Below are positions 42,605-51,866 of a stretch of DNA of 64,000 nt, one piece after another (position 1 is the stretch's first letter; every line of letters starts with the position of its first letter). The notes under the pieces are model-generated. The model made no database searches, was not told the origin of the DNA, and was given only the letters and a program-made list of their open reading frames with translations. Origin of the DNA: Pseudomonadota bacterium (GTDB lineage: Bacteria > Pseudomonadota > Gammaproteobacteria > Arenicellales > UBA868); assembly GCA_018672825.1 (NCBI GenBank), contig JABHUE010000063.1, forward strand, positions 46,387 through 110,386, given 5' to 3'. The position numbers were made by a program, and so were the translations under genes.

Positions 42605-43519
42605 TTAAGAATTCGAAACCAATCGCTCCGGAGACACGGTCCCATGATCATTAACGACACCGATACCCAGAAACCCCGTCGCAGGTGAATACAGCCGAAC
42701 AAGGCCTTTATCTGGCAGTTTTGAGCTCTTAACTGACTCTCCTCGGCAAATATAAAAAGCGGCGTCTACCGATAAATCAACAGCAGGAAAATGGGACAGA
42801 GCGTCGCCGATATCTCCCAGCACTCCTCGCCTGTCTTGAAGGTTAGCAAGCCCTTCTAAATGATTCACCGTCACAGCATTCTCGAGATCCAGCCCAGCTA
42901 CCCCGACACGACGCAGACTAATGACATGCCCGCCAACGCCCAGCATATCGCCTAATTCGGTGGCCAAGGCTCTCACATAGAACCCGGAGCTACACTTCAA
43001 TTCTAGCGTTGCATCTTGCCCGTTAAAATCAATTAAATCGAGGTAAGTTACATCGACTTCGCGACTTTCTCGGTCGATTTCAATTCCCTGCCTTGCAAGC
43101 TTGTACAACGGCTGTCCATTAACCTTAATCGCAGAGTACATTGGGGGAACCTGTTGGTAAACGCCTCGAAATGATTCCAACGCGGTCTCGATCTGGCTTT
43201 GAGTGACCTGGTGCTCAACTTTCTTGAGGACATCACCCTCACTATCCCCGGTTTCTGTACTTTCTCCCAGTCGCACGGTAGTCGTATAGTGCTTTGGGGC
43301 TCCCAAAAAATAGCCTGACCATTTCGTCGTGATGCCGAAGCAGATCGGTAGCAATCCCGTCGCAATTGGGTCCAAACTCCCCGTGTGACCCGCTTTTTTC
43401 GCATTAAGTAATTTTCGAACCGATTGGAGCGCGTGATTCGAGGTTACGCCGGCGTGTTTATCTAGCAGCAAAATCCCGTCGACCGCATCCCCGAAAGCTC
43501 GCTTTCGTCTACGTCCCAT
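42605..43519 (-). CDS. truB: tRNA pseudouridine(55) synthase
   Basis: Makes pseudouridine 55 in the T arm of tRNAs. The opening GILLLDKHAGVTSNHALQ and KKAGHTGSLDPIATGLLP carry the catalytic Asp. The start was set at ATG 43517-43519 because a perfect AAGGAGG precedes it by five bases; an ATG five codons upstream lies inside that ribosome site. It overlaps the end of rbfA by 11 bases. 304 residues. Confidence 0.96.
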   Translation of the reverse strand: MGRRRKRAFGDAVDGILLLDKHAGVTSNHALQSVRKLLNAKKAGHTGSLDPIATGLLPICFGITTKWSGYFLGAPKHYTTTVRLGESTETGDSEGDVLKKVEHQVTQSQIETALESFRGVYQQVPPMYSAIKVNGQPLYKLARQGIEIDRESREVDVTYLDLIDFNGQDATLELKCSSGFYVRALATELGDMLGVGGHVISLRRVGVAGLDLENAVTVNHLEGLANLQDRRGVLGDIGDALSHFPAVDLSVDAAFYICRGESVKSSKLPDKGLVRLYSPATGFLGIGVVNDHGTVSPERLVSNS

Positions 43520-43877
43520 CGGCGCCTCCTTCATCTGATTGAATCTGATTCAACAGACGTGACATTTTTGCACCGTAGGCAATACTTTCGTCGTATTCAA
43601 ATGCGAGATCGGGTGTTCGGCGAAGGTTGGTTCGTTGGCTAAGCTCATAACGGAGCTCGGAGGCGTGAGCTTTTAAAAAGCTAATAACCCACTGATCGTT
43701 GTCCCGCGCGCCTAGTGCCGTGACAAAAATTCGGGCATGACGCAAGTCCTTACTCACCCTGACGGCAGTTATCGAAAGAATCCCAAGGCCTTCTCCCGAA
43801 TAATCACTCGCAATAATAGCCGCAAGTTCTTTTCTGATCTGCTGGCCAACTCGCCTTGATCGATCAACGCCTTGCAT
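43509..43877 (-). CDS. rbfA: Ribosome-binding factor A
   Basis: KH-fold maturation factor for the 30S subunit and cold adaptation. 122 residues with the family features RVGQQIRKELAAII, GILSITAVRVSKDLRHARIFV and LRRTPDLAFEYDES. It sits between infB (17-base gap) and truB (overlap), as in E. coli. Confidence 0.96.
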   Translation of the reverse strand: MQGVDRSRRVGQQIRKELAAIIASDYSGEGLGILSITAVRVSKDLRHARIFVTALGARDNDQWVISFLKAHASELRYELSQRTNLRRTPDLAFEYDESIAYGAKMSRLLNQIQSDEGGADGT

Positions 43878-43894
43878 TAGTCAGCGAAAATTTT

Positions 43895-46390
43895 TTATAG
43901 TGTTGCGGCTTGCTCAATTTTTTCGTAGATCTCGATTTGATCACCGGGTTTGATATCGTTGTAATTCTTAACCCCAATGCCACACTCGAACCCGGACTTG
44001 ACCTCAGAGACATCCTCTTTGAACCGTTTTAGTGAATCAATGCGGCCGTCAAAAATAACGACATTATCTCGAAGCACTCGAACCGGAAGATTCCGCCGAA
44101 CCTCTCCTTCGATAACTCGACAACCAGCAACGGCGCCAAGTTTCGCAACTCGAAAGACATCTCGCACCTCAGCCAGCCCAACAGCTTGGTCACGAACAAT
44201 GGGCGCAAGCATTCCGGTCAGCGCAGTCGTGACCTCATCAACCACGTCGTAAATAACGCTGTGGTAACGGACATCAAGATCTTCGCTTTCAATGAGGCGT
44301 CGCGCTGTCGCATCTGCACGAACATTAAAAGCAACGATAATAGCCTCAGAAGCGGTTGCGAGGTTTACGTCTGATTCGTTTATTCCGCCCACCATTCCAT
44401 GAACGACAACGACTTTCACCTTATCGTTACTTAATTTTCCAAGCGACTCTGTAAGTGCCTCAACAGACCCGTGTACATCTCCCTTAATAATGAGATTGAG
44501 AGGTCTAACCTGATCGTCGCCCATACCCGTAAACATACTTTCGAGCTTTGCTTTTTGCTGTCGCGCAATTTTCAATTCTTTATATTTTGATTGCCGGAAA
44601 CTAGTCACTTCCCGAGCTTTGCGCTCATCCGCCACAACAGAGAATTCATCTCCGGAGTCAGGCACGCCACCCAGTCCTTGCACCTCGACAGGCATAGACG
44701 GTCCTGCTTCTTTAATCGTTGCTCCATCATCCGCGGTCATGGCCCGAATTCTGCCAAACTCGCGGCCCGCAACCACAATATCTCCCTTCTTGAGAGAACC
44801 CTTCTGAACCAAGATGGTGGCAACCACCCCTTTACCCCGATCGAGGCGGGCCTCTACCACTGCTCCAGATGCGAGACCTTCAGCGGGTGCAGTAAGATCA
44901 AGTAGTTCTGCCTGCAGCAACACCGATTCCAAAAGCGCATCAACCCCATCACCCGTAAGCGCCGACACTTCGCTCATCAAAATATCGCCTCCCCACTCTT
45001 CTGGAATCACTTCGTGCGTAGCTAACTCTTGCTTGACGCGATCTGCGTCCGCATCTTCTTTGTCCATTTTATTAATCGCAACAATAATAGGAACCGCCGC
45101 ATTCTTGGCATGATTAATGGCTTCAATGGTTTGCGGTTTGACACCATCGTCACCAGCCACCACCAAGATAACCAGGTCAGTTACACCTGCGCCACGTGAC
45201 CGCATTGCACTGAACGCTTCATGGCCCGGCGTGTCTAGAAATGTGATAACGCCTTTTGAGGTCGGCACTCGATAAGCGCCGATATGCTGCGTGATACCAC
45301 CGGCTTCCCCGGCTGTCACCTTGGTCTTACGAAGATGATCGAGCAACGATGTTTTGCCATGATCAACATGACCCATTACGGTTACAACAGGTGCTCTCGC
45401 CACTCGAGGTCGGTCATCGGCGATCTGGTCACTGGTAATCAAAGCTTCGGGATCATGAAAGTCCGCGGCAGTCGCGTTATGGCCTATTTCCTGAACCACG
45501 AGAATCGCGGTGTCTTGATCGAGAACCTGATTAATTGTCACCATGCTACCCATTTCCATCAGAACACGGATTACTTCTGCCGCTTTGATGGACATCGATT
45601 GCGCGAGTTCAGCGACCGTAATCGTTTCAGGAACCGCAACGTCAAGGGTCACTGGTTCTGTCGGCTTTTCAAAAGCATGTTGGCCCGCGGTTGCTGACGT
45701 AATTCTTCTCGGCTTAATCGCAGGTCGAGGTTTGCGACGCCCTCTTTTGCCCTCGGCAAGGTGCAACTCACCTTTCGATTCAGAGCGGTCTTTTCCCTTG
45801 CGCTTTTTACCTTTCTCTTCTCGCCGACTGGGAGTTTTTGCATCTCCCGTCGGGGGCGTTACCGGCTGACCCTTCTCATCCGGCTTGACATCGGACGCTG
45901 GTGCCTCAACAACTTCAGCCGCAGCTCGCGCTTCCGCCTCAGCAGCGATGGCCTTTGCCTCTTCCTCAGCTTTTCGAGCTGTTTCCTCTTCAGCCAAACG
46001 GGTCGTCTCGGCCAGCTCACGCTCTTTTGCTTCCTGGACCGCCTGCGCTTCTTTTTCAGCCTCTTCTTGCTGGCGTTGCAATTCACCACGTCGGACGTAA
46101 GTGCGTCTTTTCTTGACCTCAACGTGAACCGTACGAGATCCACCCGTACGAGAACTTTGTTTAACTGCGGTGGTTGTTCGGCGGCTTAAAGTGACTTTTT
46201 CCTGAGCTTTTGGCTTGGCCGCAGTCGCCTTACCCCCTCTCAAGTACGCAAGTAACGTCGTCCGCTCGTCGTCGTCTAAATTCCCATCGACATCCTTACC
46301 TTCTAACCCAGCAGCTCCCAACTGCTTAAGGAGTTGCTCAGGGCCGATTCCAATTTGCTCGGCCAGCTTCTTTATAGGTACTGCGGGCAT
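43895..46390 (-). CDS. infB: Translation initiation factor IF-2
   Basis: GTPase that brings fMet-tRNA to the 30S subunit and promotes subunit joining. The start [15 protein letters not shown] follows GAGGGA at proper spacing. The order is an N-terminal IF2 domain, a long charged helical region rich in Glu, Ala and Lys (about 100-240), a second IF2_N motif ([20 protein letters not shown]), the G domain with P-loop GHVDHGKTS near 339-347, NKMD, then domains II, III and C-terminal C1/C2. 831 residues. The biased charged region creates long false ORFs on the other strand. Confidence 0.97.
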   Translation of the reverse strand: MPAVPIKKLAEQIGIGPEQLLKQLGAAGLEGKDVDGNLDDDERTTLLAYLRGGKATAAKPKAQEKVTLSRRTTTAVKQSSRTGGSRTVHVEVKKRRTYVRRGELQRQQEEAEKEAQAVQEAKERELAETTRLAEEETARKAEEEAKAIAAEAEARAAAEVVEAPASDVKPDEKGQPVTPPTGDAKTPSRREEKGKKRKGKDRSESKGELHLAEGKRGRRKPRPAIKPRRITSATAGQHAFEKPTEPVTLDVAVPETITVAELAQSMSIKAAEVIRVLMEMGSMVTINQVLDQDTAILVVQEIGHNATAADFHDPEALITSDQIADDRPRVARAPVVTVMGHVDHGKTSLLDHLRKTKVTAGEAGGITQHIGAYRVPTSKGVITFLDTPGHEAFSAMRSRGAGVTDLVILVVAGDDGVKPQTIEAINHAKNAAVPIIVAINKMDKEDADADRVKQELATHEVIPEEWGGDILMSEVSALTGDGVDALLESVLLQAELLDLTAPAEGLASGAVVEARLDRGKGVVATILVQKGSLKKGDIVVAGREFGRIRAMTADDGATIKEAGPSMPVEVQGLGGVPDSGDEFSVVADERKAREVTSFRQSKYKELKIARQQKAKLESMFTGMGDDQVRPLNLIIKGDVHGSVEALTESLGKLSNDKVKVVVVHGMVGGINESDVNLATASEAIIVAFNVRADATARRLIESEDLDVRYHSVIYDVVDEVTTALTGMLAPIVRDQAVGLAEVRDVFRVAKLGAVAGCRVIEGEVRRNLPVRVLRDNVVIFDGRIDSLKRFKEDVSEVKSGFECGIGVKNYNDIKPGDQIEIYEKIEQAATL

Positions 46391-46409
46391 ATTTATTTCC
46401 CTCTTGGCC

Positions 46410-47927
46410 TTAGGCTTCGACCGATTGATTCTCACTCTCGGGCTCTTCAAACCATGGAATACGGGCAGTCATGATTAATGTCCCCGCTCGCTCTTCCTCA
46501 ATCCCAGTGAGTTCTGTCAACTCATCAGTCGCGCATTCAGCGAGGTCTTCCATTGAACGAATCCCTTTTGAGGCGAACAAAGTGGCGGTCTCCTCATCCA
46601 TACCGTCCATTGCGAGTAAATCCGGCTCAGGTCGCAGATTTTCAGCTTCGGCAATTTCGCGAATATCCAGAAAATCGCGCGCTCGCGTCCGGAGTTGATC
46701 CACTAAATCCTGATCAAATCCTTCAACATCCAGCAATTCCTGAACGGGTACATAGGCGACTTCTTCTGGCGTTACAAAACCCTCCTCAACCAGAACTCCT
46801 GCGACTTCAGCATCAATGTTTAGCTGAGTCATGAGCCTCTCACTGGCCTGTTGGGCCTCTTGCTCCGCTTTCTCTGCCGCCGCTTCGTCAGTCATGATAT
46901 TTAGAGTCCAACCGCTCAGATCTGACGCCAAACGGACATTTTGACCGCCTCGTCCTATTGCGAGCGATTGCTGCTGCTCGTCGACCACCACATCCATGGA
47001 ATGCGAATCCTCATCCACGATAATCGACTCAACCTCTGCCGGCTGAAGCGCTTTGATCACAAATTCGGCCGGATTATCGGCCCAGGTAATGATATCAATG
47101 CGTTCAAGATTTAGCTCGTTTGATACGCTCTGAACACGAGCGCCACGGATTCCAACGCAAGCACCGACCGGATCGATGCGACTATCTTGGGAGCGCACCG
47201 CAATTTTTGCTCTCGAACCAGGATCCCGGGCCGCACCCAAGATTTCAATTACGCCTTGACCTACCTCAGGCACTTCGAGTTGAAATAGCTTAACCACGAG
47301 TTCAGGACATCTGCGGTCAAGAATCAACTGCGGTCCTCGCGGCTCGGTTCGCACCTCTCCCAAAATTGACTTAACACGATCACCACTCCGCAACACTTCG
47401 CGATCAATCCAGTTCGATCGTGGCAAAGACGCTTCTACACCTTCAAGGTCGATAATCGCTTCGCGATTCCCAACCCGCTTAACAACGCCTTGAACCATCT
47501 GTCCAATACGATCCTTAAAGTCCTCGTAGACTCGAGCACGCTCTGCTTCCCGTACTTTTTGACTGATCACCTGTTTCGCGGCTTGTGCTTCGATTCGACC
47601 GAAAGTCGCAACTGTCTCAAGCGGCTCTTCAACAAACCCACCCATCTCGTGGGTGTCATCTGGATAACTAATCGCAGCTCCTGCAAACGTCATCTGGCGA
47701 GCAGGACTTTCGACCGCAGCATCATCCTCGACGATCTCCCACTGTCGAAATGCCTTGTAATCTCCCGTGTTGCGATCAATCTCAACACGGACTTCAATAT
47801 CTTCACGATTGCGCTTGCGGGTCGCGGTTGCGAGTGCGGCCTCAATCGCTTCAAAGACAATCCCGCGATCAATATCTTTTTCTCGCGAAAGCACGTCTGC
47901 CATCATTAAAACGTCATCTTTTGTCAT
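46410..47927 (-). CDS. nusA: Transcription termination/antitermination factor NusA
   Basis: RNA polymerase-binding factor for pausing, termination and antitermination. The ATG at [19 protein letters not shown] is preceded by GGAG at 8-base spacing; a TTG six codons upstream includes that site and is rejected. The order is N-terminal domain, S1 ([22 protein letters not shown]), two KH domains ([15 protein letters not shown] and the [11 protein letters not shown] block) and two C-terminal acidic repeats as in gammaproteobacterial NusA. 505 residues (E. coli 495). Confidence 0.97.
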   Translation of the reverse strand: MTKDDVLMMADVLSREKDIDRGIVFEAIEAALATATRKRNREDIEVRVEIDRNTGDYKAFRQWEIVEDDAAVESPARQMTFAGAAISYPDDTHEMGGFVEEPLETVATFGRIEAQAAKQVISQKVREAERARVYEDFKDRIGQMVQGVVKRVGNREAIIDLEGVEASLPRSNWIDREVLRSGDRVKSILGEVRTEPRGPQLILDRRCPELVVKLFQLEVPEVGQGVIEILGAARDPGSRAKIAVRSQDSRIDPVGACVGIRGARVQSVSNELNLERIDIITWADNPAEFVIKALQPAEVESIIVDEDSHSMDVVVDEQQQSLAIGRGGQNVRLASDLSGWTLNIMTDEAAAEKAEQEAQQASERLMTQLNIDAEVAGVLVEEGFVTPEEVAYVPVQELLDVEGFDQDLVDQLRTRARDFLDIREIAEAENLRPEPDLLAMDGMDEETATLFASKGIRSMEDLAECATDELTELTGIEEERAGTLIMTARIPWFEEPESENQSVEA

Positions 47928-47951
47928 CTTCAGATCTCCAAACAACTAAAT

Positions 47952-48425
47952 CTAAGAGGCTCGATTTTGCGAATGCCCCGATTCAAATGCCACCAAATTT
48001 GCCTTATCAATATCTTGATAAGGCAGCTCGTAAACTTCACCATCCACCTCAATACAGCAAGATTCCTCGGTCGCTTCGGTCAACGGTCCTGTAAATCGTC
48101 TTCGACCCAAATGCAGGGTTTTGGTCTGCACCTTCACCTTGCTGCCGATAAATCTCAAAAAATGCGCAGGCTTGGCGAGAGGTCTTTCCAAGCCCGGGGA
48201 AGAAACCTCAAGCGTGTACTCTCCCTGGATCGGATCCTCGACATCAAAAATTGCACTAATCTGGCGACTGACTTGTTCGCAGTCTTCGAGCAAAATTCCC
48301 CCCGGTGCGTCAATATAAGCCCTTACAATTTGGCCGCCCGACTGAGAACCCGTAAGCTCTACGGTTACCAACTCGTAACCCATATCCTCAATCACCGGCT
48401 CAATCAGCTCGCATATACCGCTCAT
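47952..48425 (-). CDS. rimP: Ribosome maturation factor RimP
   Basis: 30S assembly factor of the rimP-nusA-infB operon. Family blocks: LIEPVIEDMGYELVTVEL, DCEQVSRQISAIFDVEDPI and YTLEVSSPGLERPL. The reading frame extends upstream through the metY terminator, so that extension is not coding. The ATG at MSGICELIEPV was chosen; another ATG two codons before it (48429-48431) is equally possible and no clear ribosome site separates them. About 157 residues. Confidence 0.92.
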   Translation of the reverse strand: MSGICELIEPVIEDMGYELVTVELTGSQSGGQIVRAYIDAPGGILLEDCEQVSRQISAIFDVEDPIQGEYTLEVSSPGLERPLAKPAHFLRFIGSKVKVQTKTLHLGRRRFTGPLTEATEESCCIEVDGEVYELPYQDIDKANLVAFESGHSQNRAS

Positions 48426-48480
48426 TACCATTATCGTGATGCCGTTCCGACCTGCCAGATCAACCGTTTTTCTCTCGCCC

Positions 48481-48507
48481 CAAAAACAAACCCCGCAAAT
48501 GCGGGGT
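48481..48507 (-). terminator. Intrinsic terminator after initiator tRNA
   Basis: On the minus strand a 7-pair stem (ACCCCGC/GCGGGGT, loop of four bases, 48490-48507) is followed by TTGTTTTTG. It lies 19 bases after the end of tRNA-fMet and before rimP, so it would separate the tRNA transcript from the rimP-nusA-infB operon, with read-through or a separate promoter feeding rimP. Confidence 0.75.
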
Positions 48508-48526
48508 CCCAGAAACAACTTTCAAT

Positions 48527-48603
<77 letters not shown>

Positions 48604-48615
48604 ATCGCGCGTCGA

Positions 48616-48644
48616 ATTCTAACGCTTTTTATTCAAATAAACAA
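48616..48644 (-). promoter_or_regulatory. Candidate promoter of initiator tRNA
   Basis: On the minus strand TTGTTT (48639-48644), 17 bases, TAGAAT (48616-48621), then a GC-rich discriminator (CGACGCGCG) before the tRNA. GC-rich discriminators are typical of stable-RNA promoters under stringent control. By eye only. Confidence 0.5.
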
Positions 48645-48765
48645 TAAAACTATTGAAAAATAGAAATAAGATGGCCACCTAAAAACGGTTAATACTCCAG
48701 AAATTCACTCACTGTCATCGTTTAATATGTAAACATTAGATGCCTTTTATTTGCAGCGTGTTGCA

Positions 48766-49464
48766 ATGGAAAATATCGATTCCGCCGAAATAGCAAAATT
48801 TGAATCTCTCGCGGCTAGGTGGTGGGACCCTAATAGTGAATTCGCGCCGCTTCACGAGATTAACCCCCTACGCGTTAACTACATCGCTAATCGGCATTCG
48901 CTTCATGATTGTCGAGCGCTCGATGTCGGCTGCGGGGGCGGATTGCTCAGCGAGGCCTTAAGCGAACGGGGTGCAAACGTCACCGGACTAGATGCTGGCG
49001 CCGGCCCTATTGCTGTCGCCAAACTACACGCGCGCGCAAACAACCACAATATTGATTATCGCCATCTTACGATTGAACAGTTTGTCGATGAAAATCCAGC
49101 GCCTTACGACGTTATTTGCTGTCTGGAAATGCTGGAGCATGTGCCTGACCCGGCGCTCACGATCAAATCCTGTGTAAAGCTCTTAAAACCAGGGGGAGAT
49201 ATTTTTTTCTCAACGATCAATCGGAATTTAAAATCCTTCTTGTTCGCAATTGTAGGCGCCGAGTATGTATTGTCTTTGCTGCCACGCGGGACTCACGATT
49301 ATAAAAAATTGATACGGCCATCCGAGCTTGACCAGTGGTCCAGGACCTCTGGCGTAAGCCTTAAAGACATCACTGGAATGCACTACAACCCTCTTTCAAA
49401 AAAATACCGTCTCGGGCCAGGCGTGGCTGTCAACTATCTTGCGCACTATCGCAAACCTGACTAG
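48766..49464 (+). CDS. ubiG: 3-demethylubiquinone / 2-polyprenyl-6-hydroxyphenol methyltransferase
   Basis: SAM-dependent O-methyltransferase acting twice in ubiquinone synthesis. The opening AEIAKFESLAARWWDPNSEF is the UbiG signature. Motif I is DVGCGGGLLSEAL, then CCLEMLEHVPDP and STINRNLKSFLFAIVGAEY. The late block LKDITGMHYNPLSKKYRLGPGVAVNYL is also present. ATG 48766 was chosen; a TTG five codons upstream is possible and neither has a clear ribosome site. 232 residues. In relatives it precedes a HAD phosphatase (mupP) as here. Confidence 0.95.
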   Translation: MENIDSAEIAKFESLAARWWDPNSEFAPLHEINPLRVNYIANRHSLHDCRALDVGCGGGLLSEALSERGANVTGLDAGAGPIAVAKLHARANNHNIDYRHLTIEQFVDENPAPYDVICCLEMLEHVPDPALTIKSCVKLLKPGGDIFFSTINRNLKSFLFAIVGAEYVLSLLPRGTHDYKKLIRPSELDQWSRTSGVSLKDITGMHYNPLSKKYRLGPGVAVNYLAHYRKPD

Positions 49465-49490
49465 CGATCAGTCAAACTGGCGAAAACAAC

Positions 49491-50144
49491 ATCTCTCCTG
49501 AAACCACATTTTTATTTGATCTCGACGGCACACTTGCAGATACTGCTCCGGATCTAATTCATGCTTTAAACACCGTTCTCAATGAAGAAAACCAACGATC
49601 AATTTCTATCGATGAAGGGCGTTGGTGGGTCGCTGGGGGAAGCACGCGATTGATTTCGGAGGGTTTTGCCCTCCCCCCGTCAGTATCAGCAAAAAGTCCG
49701 TTTCGTGACCGATTACTTCAACACTACCTGACCGGAATCTGTGTTGGAACGACGCTGTTTGAAGGTATTGATGATTTACTCGAAAGCCTTGATTCACGCA
49801 GATCTCCATGGGGAATCGTGACGAACAAACCGGCTCGCTTCACCATTCCACTTCTGAAAGCGTTAGGGCTTGCATCGCGAGCGGCCGTCGTCGTGAGTGG
49901 CGACACGCTTTCTGTCGCAAAACCTGATCCGGCGCCACTTTTACACGCCTGCACGGTAATGAACGTTTCAGCATCAAACTGCATTTATGTTGGTGACGAT
50001 GAGAGGGATATCATCGCAGGCGCATCGGCCGGTATGAGCACGATCGCCGTGAGCTGGGGCTATGGAAAGCCTGAGGAGATACCGAACTGGTGCGCTGATC
50101 ACGTTGTGTCATCAGCGAGCGATATTCTATCGATTCATCGTTAG
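49491..50144 (+). CDS. mupP: HAD phosphatase, MupP/Gph type, no canonical start codon
   Basis: All four HAD motifs are present: FDLDGTLADT (residues about 9-18 of the reading given), VTNK, KPDPAP and GDDERDI. Blocks such as WGIVTNKPARF and the position right after ubiG match MupP, the N-acetylmuramate-6-phosphate phosphatase of Pseudomonas peptidoglycan recycling; phosphoglycolate phosphatase (gph) is the alternative. Between the in-frame stop at 49458-49460 and motif I there is no ATG, GTG or TTG. The first such codon is TTG at 49650, which would remove motif I. ATC at 49491 or 49467 are the only start-like codons; 49491 is given as a guess. About 217 residues, a normal length. Confidence 0.75.
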   Translation: MSPETTFLFDLDGTLADTAPDLIHALNTVLNEENQRSISIDEGRWWVAGGSTRLISEGFALPPSVSAKSPFRDRLLQHYLTGICVGTTLFEGIDDLLESLDSRRSPWGIVTNKPARFTIPLLKALGLASRAAVVVSGDTLSVAKPDPAPLLHACTVMNVSASNCIYVGDDERDIIAGASAGMSTIAVSWGYGKPEEIPNWCADHVVSSASDILSIHR

Positions 50145-50248
50145 CCGGAATTTCACGGTCTATCAATGTAAACTTTGTCACAGAAATTTTAAACCGATCT
50201 GGCGATACTCAACTGTGCGCCGCTGGTTAAATCGTCAGGTAATAACAC

Positions 50249-50407
50249 ATGGACGTGTTTCGAGACCCGTACGCCAATTTGACTGGTTCGCCACTCCCCG
50301 GGAATCCGGGGAGTGCTTCATCATCGCGTTTAGGCGATGACTTAAAAAGCTTCATGTTTTTATTTTCCTTTAGCTCTCCCTTTTGGTGCTCCATTTGCCA
50401 GCAATAG
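50249..50407 (+). CDS. Possible 52-residue protein
   Basis: ATG at 50249 with AGGT eight bases upstream, stop TAG at 50405. The N-terminus is MDVFRDPYANLTGSPLPGN, the middle is polar (SASSSRLGDDLKS) and the end is hydrophobic and aromatic (FMFLFSFSSPFWCSICQQ) with a CxxC. Not recognised. The two hairpins lie inside it, so it could be a chance frame over an RNA element or remnant. Low confidence. Confidence 0.25.
   Translation: MDVFRDPYANLTGSPLPGNPGSASSSRLGDDLKSFMFLFSFSSPFWCSICQQ
50292..50340. repeat. Tandem hairpins, possible RNA element
   Basis: The first stem is 10 perfect pairs, CACTCCCCGG/CCGGGGAGTG with loop GAAT (50292-50315). Five bases later is a second 7-pair stem, TCATCGC/GCGATGA with loop GTTTAG (50321-50340). 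There is no T run directly after either on the plus strand. They could be the end of the ubiG-mupP transcript, part of a small RNA, or a mobile repeat; no second copy was noticed in the window. Confidence 0.45.
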
Positions 50408-50490
50408 AGTATCACCGGGTGTATGCCGAGAGACTAAGCAATATCTTTAGACTTAACGTCAGGGTGATTGATTAAGGGAATGGCCTGAAG

Positions 50491-50595
50491 TTAAAAGCCA
50501 AGGTGTAACGGTTGCCACTCTTGGGCGGCCGTAGCATATTCACCAGCATTGTACGCCTCCAAACCCTTGTCGAAATCCTGCCTTTTTAGATTCAA
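50491..50595 (-). pseudogene. Remnant of a Sel1/TPR-repeat protein
   Basis: The minus strand reads QDFDKGLEAYNAGEYATAA then QEWQPLHLGF and stop. The block DFDKGLEAYNAGEYATAAQEW is the start of a typical Sel1-like repeat protein, where the repeat continues as PLAEQGDA or similar. Here the frame stops right after PLHLGF, and only about 34 codons are open before an upstream stop. No further Sel1 repeats are seen in neighbouring frames. It is best read as a relic of a deleted gene. A genuine short peptide is less likely. Confidence 0.6.
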
Positions 50596-50816
50596 ATCGT
50601 TTACATTAATTTAAAATACTAAGTATCCGCAGATTGTTAAGTGCAACGGTTTGAAAATTTGTCAAAAAAGTTACGTATTTCTATCAATATTATGATGCGT
50701 GCTTGAAACCGGTGACAGTGTCTTATTCTGCTAAATTTTATTTTTGTGATAATTAGAAAATCCACATATCACTGAACCCTAGCGGCAACACTGAATAAAA
50801 TAACAGGAATTAAATT

Positions 50817-51674
50817 ATGGGAAAAACCATTTTGAAATTAAACGCTACTTTAGCTTTAGTCTTATTCATGAGTTCTGCGGCTTTCGGTGAAATTAAAATT
50901 TCAGTAGGCGATGATGTAATCACAAACCAACGTGCTGCGTTAGCTGTCGAGGCCGGTGGCCGAGGCTACGGCCCTCAATCGCCCCGCGACATCGACTTGC
51001 AAACGGGTAGCAACAATCGCACATTTTCTACGGCACCGGAGTTTGGGAAAATGTCTCTGTGTGACATACATTTCCACAAAAATGCTGAGCATAGAGGAGG
51101 TAATTTCACTACTTATGCCGGCAATGGAGATGGACGAGGTTATGGAACTGGCTTCAAATACGATGGTTCGTTGAGCGATGCAGAATTGGCACCAATTGAA
51201 GGCCTAATTGGTGCGCATGGCCAAGACAGCCTACAGTCAGGTGATACGATTGAAATTCATTTCGTTTACTCAACAGCAAAAGCCACTATTGGGCCAACTC
51301 TTGGAACATGTCTTAGCGAAGCAATTGGCAACCCACAGTTACGGGTTGAGGCGGTTGTTGCTGTTTTAGTGAATGATGGTGGCGAAAGCCTGACGGACAT
51401 GGCGCGTGTAGAAACTTCGAACGATTTAAATCAGGCTCCAAACTTGCCCGACGATTTAGGTGCACCAGTCGTTTATGCGGGATCCACAACGGGTCCAGCT
51501 TACAATGAGAAAGGTTCCCCTTTTCAAGTAACATGGAGTGTGCGACCCAAAACAACTAAACTGAATATTTCTTCTGTTGACGCATGGCTAGGCGATAATC
51601 CATTTGGTGAAAGTTTTGCTCATGCGGTAAGAAACCTCGTTTTAAATTCTGATCTACTGTCAGAGATCAACTAA
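50817..51674 (+). CDS. Secreted protein resembling delta-class carbonic anhydrase
   Basis: 285 residues with a signal peptide (LNATLALVLFMSSAAFG, cleavage near residue 24). The block SLCDIHFHKNAEHRGGNF, with Cys82, His85, His87 and His92, resembles the active-site region of bacterial proteins annotated as delta-class carbonic anhydrase. A further histidine (H148 in IEIHFVYS) is a possible zinc ligand, and Cys82 with Cys165 could form a periplasmic disulfide. Family assignment is from memory of the motif, not a search. If correct it would interconvert CO2 and bicarbonate in the periplasm. It is transcribed alone after a long AT-rich gap, suggesting horizontal gain. Confidence 0.68.
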   Translation: MGKTILKLNATLALVLFMSSAAFGEIKISVGDDVITNQRAALAVEAGGRGYGPQSPRDIDLQTGSNNRTFSTAPEFGKMSLCDIHFHKNAEHRGGNFTTYAGNGDGRGYGTGFKYDGSLSDAELAPIEGLIGAHGQDSLQSGDTIEIHFVYSTAKATIGPTLGTCLSEAIGNPQLRVEAVVAVLVNDGGESLTDMARVETSNDLNQAPNLPDDLGAPVVYAGSTTGPAYNEKGSPFQVTWSVRPKTTKLNISSVDAWLGDNPFGESFAHAVRNLVLNSDLLSEIN

Positions 51675-51866
51675 ATCACGCCAGAAGCACGATTGAACGT
51701 GCTGTCTGATTAATACAAAGAACGCAACTTAATGCGCAAAGGCTTGCTCTAAGGAGAGTGCAGTCGCAACGTGACTCACCGTTCGACGACAGTCTTACGC
51801 CAGCCTACGGTATTCCGGCTGATTTGGTCTAAGGTCTTTCGAGGGTTTTAATCAGTCACCAGCAGA

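Larger units (their letters stand above)
50145..50816. other. 672-base region without a confirmed gene
   Basis: The largest gap in the window. It holds a 10-pair hairpin, a 7-pair hairpin, a possible 52-codon ORF and a decayed Sel1-type fragment (listed separately). From about 50596 to the carbonic-anhydrase-like gene the sequence is clearly AT-rich; nothing further was recognised there except that it must contain that gene's promoter. GGAA lies a few bases before the next ATG (50817). No tRNA, transposase or attachment site was seen. Confidence 0.7.

Noticed and set aside
43977..46189. Many long open frames antisense to infB and nusA
   Set aside because: They follow the biased Ala/Glu/Lys/Arg codons of IF-2 and disappear where the bias stops; infB and nusA fully explain the region.
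48426..48518. Extended N-terminus of RimP through the metY terminator
   Set aside because: The extension is translated from the terminator hairpin, is unlike other RimP N-termini, and two ATGs follow near the conserved start.
50062..50340. 92-codon frame with a CxxC (YQCKLCHRNF) after mupP
   Set aside because: It begins inside mupP in another frame, has no ribosome site, and its Cys and aromatic pattern matches no family I know.
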